NCBI GenBank assembly: GCA_021613335.1
Contig: JAJTWR010000263.1
Location: 3,706,001-3,770,000 of the forward strand
Length of the DNA: 64,000 nucleotides
Origin: Whitmania pigra
Taxonomy: Eukaryota > Annelida > Clitellata > Hirudinida > Haemopidae
Direction of reading: 5' to 3'
Position numbers and translations under genes: made by a program. Below are positions 44,401 through 56,400 of this stretch, piece after piece. A model generated the notes under the pieces. The model was not told where the DNA came from. It ran no database searches and worked only from the letters and a program-made list of their open reading frames with translations. Positions within the stretch are counted from its first letter, which is position 1; the number at the start of each line of letters is the position of its first letter.

Positions 44401-47400
44401 GCTTTAGAAAGCAATCTCGCTAATCACCTGACAAACAGAGAGAGTCCAGACAACTCAGAGGCACAAATATCCATTTGCGTCCTTAAGTACCTCAAATCCT
44501 TCAACACTTAACTTCTGTTATTCAGTTCTGTTAACTGAATACTTGCTATAATAAACTTATTAGTTAACTTGCTTATTTGCGGATTCCCGGGTTATTTCAA
44601 TACTTTGCTTCGCGAGAAATGTAGAAAAAACACACATAACACAAAGCTCAAGATGTAGATTGAGTCCCGACAAACATTAGTTCAGAGATAACTCGCGCAA
44701 AGTGCATTAGACCTGTGAGAAGCTAGGAGGCAAAGGGAATTAATGGCAGTTACAACCATGAAAGAAAACGCAGATATTGAGTGGCTAGCAGTGATGGGCA
44801 AATCTCAATTCATTTGTAAAATGAGTCAAATCTCAAATCATTTGTAAAATGAATCAAATCTCAAATCATTTGTAAAATGAATCAAATCTCAAATCATTTG
44901 TAAAATGAATCAAATCTCAACTAAAATCTCAAATTAAATTAAATCCCAAAATTTTCAAATCCCAAATCAAATCTTAAAAAATTTACTGTTGCCGTAACTT
45001 CGCAAATTTTTTCGTGATAACACAATGAAATCAACAGCCAACATTCATTTGTGACAGTTTTATTACCGTTTGAAAAAAATATCATTAAGCCCAGTTTGAG
45101 TCAGTTCTATGTTCTACGTAATTCCGGGCTTTGATCTAATTCGTTTTACGTAAAATTTGCTCCTCATACACCAAACGCCTTCTGTCCTTTGGATGTCTTT
45201 AAAAAATTCCGCTAAAACCCCATATTTCCCGCTATCTAACTCAAACATATTTAAATAGCGATAAAGCATTGAGCCTCGTCAATACAACAATAATGTTTAC
45301 TTAATACAACTTGCTTTATTAACGTCCGTTGCATAGCTATATGGTTAGGACGGTGTCCCCGCAGCGGGGTTCGAGTCCGCGCCGCCATCATGAGAGGCGC
45401 AGCCTTAACCATTAGGCCATGAGGTCGCACGCTTAATACAGCGAGACGGACGCCATAGACACAGAATTCTTAAATCTTTAACCATAGACCTGCGATCTTT
45501 ATAAATAATATTTAATTGAGCGATCACAGATCCGACGACCGTAGATGTAAAAAACAGTAGACATGATTTTTGAAGCGCAATATTAGGCACGCGTGCGAGC
45601 GCGATATGCGATTTACTTTTCAAATCGAATCGCAAAAAATTCAAATCGAATAAAATCAAAATCCCAGAGGCCAAAATCGAATACCACAATGTTCAAATCG
45701 AATCGCAACCTTGCAGAAATCGCGATTTGATTTGCCCGTCACTGGTGGCTAGATGAGGATGAAGTGGACTCAGTTGTCTTTCCAGGGAACTCTGGTGCTG
45801 AAAAATGTGATGCCTTTAATAATTATGGATGAACACTTAACTTTACTTTGGATGGATGATATCTTGTGAACATTTCTGAAATTAATCCATGTATCTCCTT
45901 TCCTTCAGGGTGCTGCTCTGCCCTATCCTGTCTTCCCATGGCACCATCAATTCCTCCAGTACAAACGTTCTGCCTTTGTTGATGACAAAACCACGTCCGG
46001 CCTCTTGCTGCTTTCAGCCAGCACCTGGGGATAGTGCCTGAACCCTCCCACATCGTTGGCGTTTTCAAGGATGTGTCTCCTTTTGGTAGAGAGTCCGCTA
46101 CGAAGAACACATTCTCGCAAATTTTGCTTCTTGCTAGGGCGAGGCTTTTGGACTTCGCAATCTTGAACTGCATTATGCACAACCCGAGTAGGTCGTTTAC
46201 TTTATTTATAGTTCTTTGTATCACCTGTTTTGTGATGAGGATGGTATCGTCCATAAATGCCTTGATTGGGAGCATGTGCAGAACCACGCCGACATGCGCC
46301 TTTGGAATGGCTCCGCTGTTTTGAGAATGACATGGACGGCCAATACGAAGAGGGCGGGCAAGGTGGCGCAACCCATGGCAATGCCAACCTATAGAGCCGT
46401 CTTGTCGTAAAGGTTTTGGTGGTGAACCACATTTCGAAACCGTCGAAGTAGTTCTGAAGGATCTGGATCACGGGTTTTGGCACGTGATGCGTTCCCGGCG
46501 CTCTCCATATCAATTGGTGGGGCACTGACCCGTACGCATTTGCCAGAACCAACCACACATCGAAATGACTTAGCCGGTTCTGTTTAGCTCGTTGGATTGC
46601 CTCCCAAATCATGGTGGTATGCTCTATGGATGTCCGGAACATTTCTTTTCTGCACTGAAGCATGTCTTTGGGCCATGGTGGCAAATAAGATCTTTCCCTC
46701 AACGTTCAACAGCGAAATCAGCCTAAACTGTTTCGGATCGCGGGAGTTCTTCTCTTTAGGCATAAAGATGCCTTCAGCTTGCTTCCATTCATCGCTAATT
46801 GTGCCTGCTAGCCATGCCTTTTCAATGAACACGTCAAGACATTTCATAGCTTTTGGGCATTTTTATACACCAGATAGAAAATTCCGTTGGCTCCTGGCTT
46901 AGATTTGTTCCTAGCCTTTCTCACAATTCCTCTTACTTCCTCGAGCAAGGGAGTAGTCATGTCGAAGGGGCAGGCCGGCAGAAGAACCGACGGGAAGTCC
47001 ATCCTCTCTACGCGCACCGCGTCACTGTATGTCTTGGTGAGGTGCTCTTCCAGCTCAAGCCTTAAAGCGCTGAGAATTTCTGACTTTGGTGGATCAAGCG
47101 ACGACCTGCCTTTAAAGAAAGTAGCTCTTGCACGGCGTCTCTGGTATTTCTTCTGTCTGAGCTTCTCAGCACGGCGCAAGTCAGTGTCTAGACCTCTCTT
47201 CACAAAACATAGAGACCCTCTCTTTGATCATCACCCGCCTCTCTCACGACGCCATCGAAGTATTTTCTTCTCCTGCCTGAGGTGCGGAATCTCCCTCTGC
47301 CTTTGATATTTTGTTGCCTCCTCGGTTGGTTGGTATTTATTTTTCGAACTTTTCTAGATATGTTTTATAGATGCAATCTGTGAACATCTTCATCAAACCT

Positions 47401-50400
47401 TCTGTTTTTTGTTCAATCAAGCTTTCTAGGATTCATTAAAAGCTAGAGTTCAAGAATAAGACAACAACATTATTGATTTTCATATAAATAACAATTTAAA
47501 GGTTTGATTTTAATAAACATGAAAATTTATGCTCTCTAGTGCTTCTCGTTCCTACACGTAATTTTGGGTATTTCCAGTTTTTCTAAAATCGCATGAAATA
47601 TTTGTCCGAGTTCAATCAATTTGATAAGCATGTAAATCTTATCAGTACATCGTATGTATCGAAAAATAGCTTGTAGAAATTGTGTAAACGTAACAGCTGG
47701 CACCTAATTTTGATGCGTTTTTGTTCATGGATAGATAAAGAAAGAATCAAGTTCATCATCATCATCGTCGTCGTCATCATCATCATCATCCTCATCATCG
47801 TCATCTGATGAAGATGAAAAAGTTCAGTCAATCGCAGCAAAGAAAGATAATGGAGCCAAAGCGGTGAGTTAATTTCAGCTATCTTCTATCTTTTTGTAAT
47901 CTCCTTAATAGATCATAATTTTTAGAATTGTATTTTAATCCAATTAATAATTCTAAAAATTTTAGGGGAAAATGTGAAATTTAGTTGGTATTTTAAAGAA
48001 CAAGATGATAAAAACCTAAGGTAGTCGGTAAAAGTCTGGAAGGCATAACGAATCTTTATTTCCATTAATTGAATATTTTTGATGACGTCGGCTACATTAC
48101 AGTGAACTAGATTAGTATACTGCTCAAAACAAGATGATAACAGATTTCATTAATGACGTTTCTCGAACTTGTGTGGTGTCTGTCAAAAGAGCTTGTGGCA
48201 CTTGCTTTGATGGTGACTCTTCAGACGATACAAAGAACTGAATGGGTGGGCACATTCGTTAGACAGTCACAAAAATGTAAAGCAATTGCCACAATCTCAT
48301 CAATGTTCTCCGTAACTTTGTAGCTTTTAGAGATTTTCAATATTATGTACGCATAGAACAATACAAAACTTGGACTGTACATGAGAAGGTTTTTAGATGT
48401 AAAGTAATAAATCCAGTATTTAAAATCTTTTAGGCGTAGAAAACCATTATCTTAAAGGCAACACCCCCTCGAATTACAAACAAAAGGGTTTAATCTAGAA
48501 AAGGGGAATTGTTTCGCATCTATTCGTGAATTGCAGTCTAATCTTATTTCTGAACATTCCCGTCATGTTCTTTGTCCCACGCAGTGATGGGCTTTAACTA
48601 CTTTTGTTGAGATGATGGCGCGAGCATTCGCAAATGACATAAAAAAAAACGCGAATGAGCCTTTGAGGCAATATATGCGCGCGTCCGGTGAGCGCATATT
48701 TCTAAGTGACAGCGGTCGCTTCAAAGAAATTAACGCTCAGTTTGCATTATATGGGATCGAGGCGCAAAGGTCGTCGTGAGTCTCATCGATAACCATATAA
48801 CGTGCGGTGCGTTACGATGAAGTCGGATAGGTAGGGTTTTCACCGACAGGGACACCCGCCTTATCAACGGGAGTGGCCCACCCCTCGAGAACGTCAGGAG
48901 TTTGGGCCGAAACGTTTTGACTCCTCTGATGATTTCTTGTTGGGTAGCTCCGCGGATAGATTGCAGATGATCAATTTGGAAATTACAATAAAAGTCAGCA
49001 CAGGTTCGGGACGACTCTAAACACACATTCCAAAAGTTAAGCTGAAACATAAACAAAATAAAATTTGTCCAAAATATCTGCAAAATTAAAAACGCACAAC
49101 CAAGCAACACAATATATTTCTTCGAGTTTTCTACCCTCGTGCTTAAAAATAAAAAAGTTTTTTATGTTAACATAATGCACACCTGTGACTAATTTCATTT
49201 TAGACTAAGGAGTCATCATCGTCTTCAACGTCATCTTCATCTGAAGATGATAAACCAACAACAAAGACAGTGAAGCCTGAGGCTAAGAAAAAAGTGAGTG
49301 AATAAGGCTCATTATTGATAAAGAAAGTAAAAACTGGCTTTTTTATTTAACATCAGGACGTGGCAAATAAATCTTCATCATCTTCAAGTTCTGACGAAGA
49401 CAGTGACACAAAAAAAACTGATGTCAAAAAGGTTATTCGTATAATAAATAAATATTAAATGTTGAAAGGTTCAGTAAAAGTATTTTTGTTAGCAGTAAAG
49501 TATATACTTATATATATATATATAATAAATAATAATATAATCGCAACAATTCATATATATATATATATACATTATATTCATATCATCATTATATTCATAT
49601 ATATATATATATACTGTAAAAAAATAAACTTATATAAAGTTTTCTTAGTAATTTATTGTTATTTATTGTTAAAAGACGTTGGTCTACAACAACATGTAAA
49701 CAATTATTAATATTAATTACGTGATTTTTGTGACATTCTAATAATATATTGTTGGAAAACACAGAAATCATCATCATCGTCATCATCCTCATCAACTTCA
49801 TCATCTTCGTCCTCATCATCGGATGATGACAAGAAGACACCGGCGGAAAAGTCTATGGCTAAGAAAAAGGTAATAAAATGATATTTTAAAATTAATTCAA
49901 ATGGGTAAAATCGTTCGAGACGGACGCACACATTTTAATGACATTCCAATAATATATTGTTGGAAAACACAGAAATCATCATCATCGTCATCATCCTCAT
50001 CAACTTCATCATCTTCGTCCTCATCATCGGATGATGACAAGAAGACACCGGCGGAAAAGTCTATGGCTAAGAAAAAGGTAATAAAATAATATTTTAAAAT
50101 TAATTCAAATGGGTAAAATCGTCCGAGAGGGACGTACACATTTTAATGAGATGCTCAGACAAAATAAAGCTCCACCCCAAAACAAATTAATTTCCGCCTA
50201 AAATGAGCAAAAGTAAATTTGTTGCTTAACTAATTCTTACATAATTAATGAATAATTTTTAAATATTACTATTCATCCTTCAAATAAAAACAAATAGTAG
50301 TAATATATTTAAATATAGAAACTTTTAGTAATGATTTTGATATTTATGAATATGCCCAGAGATGTCTCTGTAAAAGATGTGAATTCTGTGGTTGAAAATT

Positions 50401-53400
50401 AATGCATTTGTTCTGACAGTTTAACTTGATTAATTCTTGTTCTGTTAAGTATCATTTTTATTGTGCTAAATGATCTCTCTACTGACAATTGTTTTTACAT
50501 GCTTAACAATAAGGAATTCGCAGCGCGCCTATAACTCAAGTACCTGGTATCAGTTTTCAACAATTTGTTCGATGGGCTTTCGTCTGCTTTGTATTTTCCG
50601 CGACCAGCCGAGGACGTTAAGAAAAATTTTAAATATTTCGAATCAGCAGTTACAGTTTCTGCATTGATAATTGGAAAATTATTTAGAAATTGCATGACTT
50701 CTTTCAGTGGCGTACCAAGGGTTGGTGGCCAGGGTTGTCCGCCCCTTTTTCCAGTTTTCTGCTTTTTCTACTGAATGATCAGATTTCAAATTGGCATTTG
50801 CTATAACGTATCGATTGACGTAAAACATAAAGATATAAGATAAGATGTGTTTATTTGTGTAGCGCTGTTAGAGTAAGTGTCAAGGGGGCCCAACCATTTG
50901 AATAGCGCCGCGACCAAGATGGGCTTTGTGGATCGCGAACACGACACGTAACGACTGTTGCCTTTTAAAATGCAATAGACGAATCCAAAAAAATCTGCTC
51001 TGAAATGGGGATAAGCATGAAGCTCAGCTCCTTCATCCACCAACTGCCGTCATTCTTTCATCAAATCCAGTCTGGAAAAGAAATTCCATCCCTACAGTCA
51101 CAACGGTAAGGTGATGATGATGATGATATCAATAAGTGTGATGTCGACTGATGACGATTCGAAGATGGAAAACGAAATTGGAGAGGATAACTAAGAGAGA
51201 ATTTCCAACAGTCCGCGGAACAAGAAGAATCTATACAGTCCTTCGTGTGCTGGTTCTGATGTGACCACTGAGAGTCCTCTTGATGGCGTCAAACTCACCT
51301 CGTCATTTTTCAAAGGCTTTTTGCAAAACTCAACACGAGGATTATTGTAACTTCTATTTATAATGGTCATGATTACGATGAAGGTAGTAGTGAAGGAGAA
51401 GGCGTTGGCGATGACGATGGTGATGATAACGAAGATGCTGATGAAGATGATAAAAATGGATTTTTTAAGAGTATTATGTATTTAATTTTTTCAGTAAATA
51501 AATTAAGCATAACTGGATTTTATTTATTTATTCTCTAGGGATCATCTTGTGCATTTTTTTGTAAACATCACCATTATTGTCATGTTCTTCAATGAAAGTC
51601 CGTAACAGGTAGTAAATTATTTAGAAATTGCATGACTTCTTTCAGTGGCGTACCAAGGGTTGGTGGCCAGGGTTGTCCGCCCCTTTTTCCAGTTTTCTGC
51701 TTTTTCTACTGAATGATCAGATTTCAAATTGGCATTTGCTATAACGTATCGATTGACGTAAAACATAAAGATATAAGATAAGATGTGTTTATTTGTGTAG
51801 CGCTGTTAGAGTAAGTGTCAAGGGGGCCCAACCATTTGAATAGCGCCGCGACCAAGATGGGCTTTGTGGATCGCGAACACGACACGTAACGACTGTTGCC
51901 TTTTAAAATGCAATAGACGAATCCAAAAAAATCTGCTCTGAAATGGGGATAAGCATGAAGCTCAGCTCCTTCATCCACCAACTGCCGTCATTCTTTCATC
52001 AAATCCAGTCTGGAAAAGAAATTCCATCCCTACAGTCACAACGGTAAGGTGATGATGATGATGATATCAATAAGTGTGATGTCGACTGATGACGATTCGA
52101 AGATGGAAAACGAAATTGGAGAGGATAACTAAGAGAGAATTTCCAACAGTCCGCGGAACAAGAAGAATCTATACAGTCCTTCGTGTGCTGGTTCTGATGT
52201 GACCACTGAGAGTCCTCTTGATGGCGTCAAACTCACCTCGTCATTTTTCAAAGGCTTTTTGCAAAACTCAACACGAGGATTATTGTAACTTCTATTTATA
52301 ATGGTCATGATTACGATGAAGGTAGTAGTGAAGGAGAAGGCGTTGGCGATGACGATGGTGATGATAACGAAGATGCTGATGAAGATGATAAAAATGGATT
52401 TTTTAAGAGTATTATGTATTTAATTTTTTCAGTAAATAAATTAAGCATAACTGGATTTTATTTATTTATTCTCTAGGGATCATCTTGTGCATTTTTTTGT
52501 AAACATCACCATTATTGTCATGTTCTTCAATGAAAGTCCGTAACAGGTAGTACCGCTTGCTACTACCAATACTCAGTCTCCACTCGAAACAGGGAAATTG
52601 GAACTATCTTTTATTTAAACAATAAAGATTTTCTCAACTTCAACCGCAGCATCCCTGGCTAACCGCTAGCTCTAATATTCATTTGCATCCTAAAGTATCT
52701 AACATTTCTTAAACACTTAACCTCGGTTATTTATTTATTTCCGTTAACTGAATTTTTGCTCTAAACTTATTACTTAACTTACTAGTTTGCGGACACATGG
52801 TTATTCCAATGCATATTGGGCTTAATTATTATTATTATTATTCAATAAAACAGCAAAGCCTCATCAAACCAGGATTCAATAAAATGATTAGCCTGAACAA
52901 GTAATTTAATATCTAAACGCACTCGCGCTCTATACATCATCTTTTTACCGAATATGGGAGTAATGTCTTGTTAATAGAGACGTCTATGTAAACGACTTAA
53001 TATCAGTGATGGGCAAATCTCAAATCGAATCTCAATGGTCAAATCTCAAATCATTTGTAAAATGATTCAAATCTCAACAACCAAATCTCAAATAGAATCT
53101 CAAAATTCCAAATCAAATCCCAAATGCCCAAATCCCAAATCGAATCAAATCTTCCAAAATTTACTTCTGCCGTAGCTTCGCGTTTTTTTACGAACAAAAC
53201 ACAATGAAATTAACAGCCAACAATCATTTATGACATTTTTACAGTTTTATTACCATTTAAAAAAATTATTAAACCCAGTTTGCGTTGTTCTTAAAACATG
53301 ATTGTCCTGAAGAATATCCTCATTGTCATCGAAATTTTCATCGGACAAAAATTCTGAAATTTCATCAATGTCATTCAATGGCTCTGAAACGTTCTATCAT

Positions 53401-56400
53401 TTCACTTTTATCTTCCTTATGATCAAACGCAAACCTGGCAGCTTCCTCTGAAAATATTGTGAAGGCTTTAAGCATGTTTCTGGCATTGTCAGTAACAACA
53501 TATCCAATGTCAATGCTCTGTATCCCATACTCTGACAGTATTTCCTCAAAAGCTGCACAAATTTTTTTCTGTATGTTTTGACCCGAAGTGTCTGTAAGCA
53601 GCATGTCGGTGACTCTAGCAGCGGTCGGCAGTGTTCGGCAGCGGTGAGGGGGGATCCGGTTTTTGCAAAATTTGAGTTTCGTAAACATAGAAATTATATA
53701 AATGATACATATTTCGAAAGGGGAGAATATTATAAAATTATTAAATTTACTAAATTTTATTATTATAAAAATGGCTTGCAAAAATTAATTTATCATAAAC
53801 ATTTTAACATAGAAATCTATTGTTGTTTATATCATCTTCTAGGGCTAATAAATATATTCAAAATGACATATACTGCCGCACAATTCCATGTACCAAAGTT
53901 GAGATATCACGCCTCAAAGTTTTACAGACGACCGAATCACTGCGGTTATATCTTGTGGCTTAAGTAACTTGTAAAACATGGGATTGCTACGATATCTATG
54001 TAGCACTGTAGTGCTGACATTTATCTTCAAAATGACATATAAAGATATTCAATTACGTGCTTTTGTTATCCCCCTTCAATGCATCACGAATGATGACCAC
54101 CCAAGCAGTTCATAGGGTTTCCGACGTCGCCAGGTAGACCATATGGGCTGCATGGAAACCTATTATAACATATATCATCTTGTAGGGCTAGTAAATATCT
54201 TCAAAATGAAATATAGCATGGCACAATTCCATGTACCAAAGTTGAGATATCGTGCCTCAAGTTTTTACATAGGACCGAACCACTGCGGTTATATCTCGTA
54301 GCATAGCCATTTCGTTCTCTTAGTTGTGGATACAACTTCAGAAAGTTTATTTCAATACGATCCTTTAGGAATAAAGTCCAACAACGAGGAATTGTTACAG
54401 GAATTCCGAAATTTCTTGACAACCCGAAAGCAAGCTTTCAAGGACGTATTCGCTTATTCAGTTGGCAAACTTCCACCAATGAGGCGACAGAATGATGATC
54501 AGGGCTGCAGCATCTACATTTGTAAGTTCATGTTGAGGCTGGACAAGGAAGAAGTTTGTGATGATTTTTACGAGCATATGCTGAGGAGAAAATTCATGGA
54601 TAACATACTCCAAGGATCTGAACGCTTAACCAACGTAAGCTTGTATTGCGGACAAGAAGACAGGGACACTACTTGGGTGCAATGTTACAACTGCCAGCGG
54701 TGGGTGCATGTCAAATGTACCAAAATTGTTAGATTTTACAAGGAGTGGACTGAGGAAGAATTTCTCTGTATATTTTGTAAAAAAAATTGCAAATAAATTA
54801 AAGTATATTATGAGTTTTATGATGATATCACAACAATTCCATGTTTTACAAGTCACTTGAACACAGGATATAACCGCAGTGATTCGGTCGTCTGTAAAAC
54901 TGTGAGGCACGATATCTCAACTTTGGTACATGGAATTGTGCCAAGGTATATTTCATTTTGAAGATATTTACTAGCCCTACAAAAAGACATTTGCTATAAT
55001 AAGTTTCCATGCAGCCCATATAGTCTACCTGGCGACGTCGGAAACCCTATGAACTGCTTGGGCGGTCATCATTCGTGATGCATTGAAGTGGGATATCTCC
55101 ATTCAAAAGCGAGTAATTTAATAACTTTATGTGTCATTTTGAAGATAAATGTCAGCACTACAGTGATACATAGATATCGTAGCAATCCCATGTTTTACAA
55201 GTTACTTAAGCCACAAGATATAACCGCAGTGATTCGGTCGTCTGTAAAACTTTGAGGCGTGATATCTCAACTTTCGTACATGGAATTGTGCCGTAGTATA
55301 TGTCATTTTGAAGATATTTATTAGCCCTACAAGATGATATAAACCAGTGGTTCTCAATCTTTTTTTCGCCGCGGACCGGTCAATGCCTGATAATTTCACC
55401 GCGGACCGGGGGGGTGGGAGTTGAATATTACGTAATAAAATTACAAAAAGTAATTATATAATTTCCTGCGATTGGAGCCTGGTGAAGTTATGGGGCGAAG
55501 TTCAGTGTCCCACAATGAAAAGGAAAAAAGTTAATAATGAAATTACTTCACTGTAATCACTTAACTAGATTAATTAAAAACTATTTTAAATTAAAAATTT
55601 AATTCAATTAAAAAGTGTATCAATTTTTTTGGTAAGTTGATCGTTATTCTTAAAATGTTACAAAATCAGACTCAATAATTTTACCGAACACCCAAGAGAT
55701 GGCAGCGGTTGTTCTCAAGCCCTACAAACTATTTTAATTTTTTTTATAAAATGGAAATAATTTATTGTTCCTTGGGCGGCCCGGTACCATTTGATTCACA
55801 AACCGTTACCGGTCCGCGGACCGAAGGTTGAGAACCACTGATATAAACAATAGATTTCTATGTTAAAAAGTTTTAGTTTATGTTAAATTAATTTTTGCAA
55901 GCCATTTTTATAATAATAAAATTTAGTAAATTTAATAATTTTATAATATTCAGAAAGGTCATTATCTCCCCTTTTGAAATATGTATTACTTCTATGTTTA
56001 CGAGACTCAAATTTTGCGAAAAACCTGACCCCCCTCACCGCTGCCGAACACTGCCGACCGCTGCTAGAGTAATCGGGCTGTTAGCAACCGTCTTTGTTTT
56101 CAGCTAAAATCCTTCGTCAAAGTAGTGTAATTTTACTCCAATAATTGGTTCAAATGAACGGCTGCTCCACAAATCTGTTGAAGCATGTACACATCTGACG
56201 CTCAAATTATTATTAATTATAATAATACTTCTTAGTACTGTTTAATTACTTTCATTTTCGCGTTGAGATCGATGGCCTTTCTTTCCTTAGCAGGCTGAAG
56301 CGTAGATAAAGACAATTTTCTCTTGTTAGACATCTAATAATGTTTTGGAAGGGATTTGATAAAAAATAAAATACCCAAGACACAAAACATAAATTGCTGT

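Larger units (their letters stand above)
49727..50145 (+). repeat. 208-bp tandem duplication carrying exons 17 and 18
   Basis: The unit runs from GACATTC(T/C)AATAATATATT through the exon to GGACGCACACATTTTAATGA and is followed by a third partial copy (50,084-50,142) of the intron part. Differences are few and confined to intron sequence. Confidence 0.85.
53612..56070 (+). mobile_element. Long-inverted-repeat transposon encoding Ulp1-like protease plus PHD-like finger
   Basis: Left end ACTCTAGCAGCGGTCGGCAG, then TGTTCGGCAGCGGTGAGGGG; the right end is the exact inverse (ends at 56,070). Arms of roughly 700 bp (53,612-54,300 and 54,835-56,070 without the nested MITE) are each built from two sub-repeats containing CCATGTACCAAAGTTGAGAT and ACTGCGGTTATATCT. 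The 500-bp centre encodes a protease-finger protein. No target-site duplication is clear. It is inserted in a hAT transposase frame. Confidence 0.8.

Noticed and set aside
44805..44930. Regular 28-bp repeats as a CRISPR-like array
   Set aside because: The units abut without unique spacers, lie inside a hAT element and the DNA is animal.
45338..45395. Functional tRNA gene (perfect B box)
   Set aside because: A-to-B spacing is too short and no acceptor or anticodon stem can be formed.
48730..49110. Minus-strand 126-codon frame as a gene
   Set aside because: It runs through the LINE tail repeat and has no recognisable domain.
49713..50139. Minus-strand Asp-rich frames
   Set aside because: Antisense of the duplicated TCA/TCG polyserine exons 17 and 18.
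51365..51475. Acidic Gly/Asp/Glu-coding GATGAT stretch as another tail exon (also 52,303-52,413)
   Set aside because: No acceptor or donor in phase 0 at suitable positions, composition unlike the Ser/Lys cassettes, and it belongs to the 938-bp tandem repeat.
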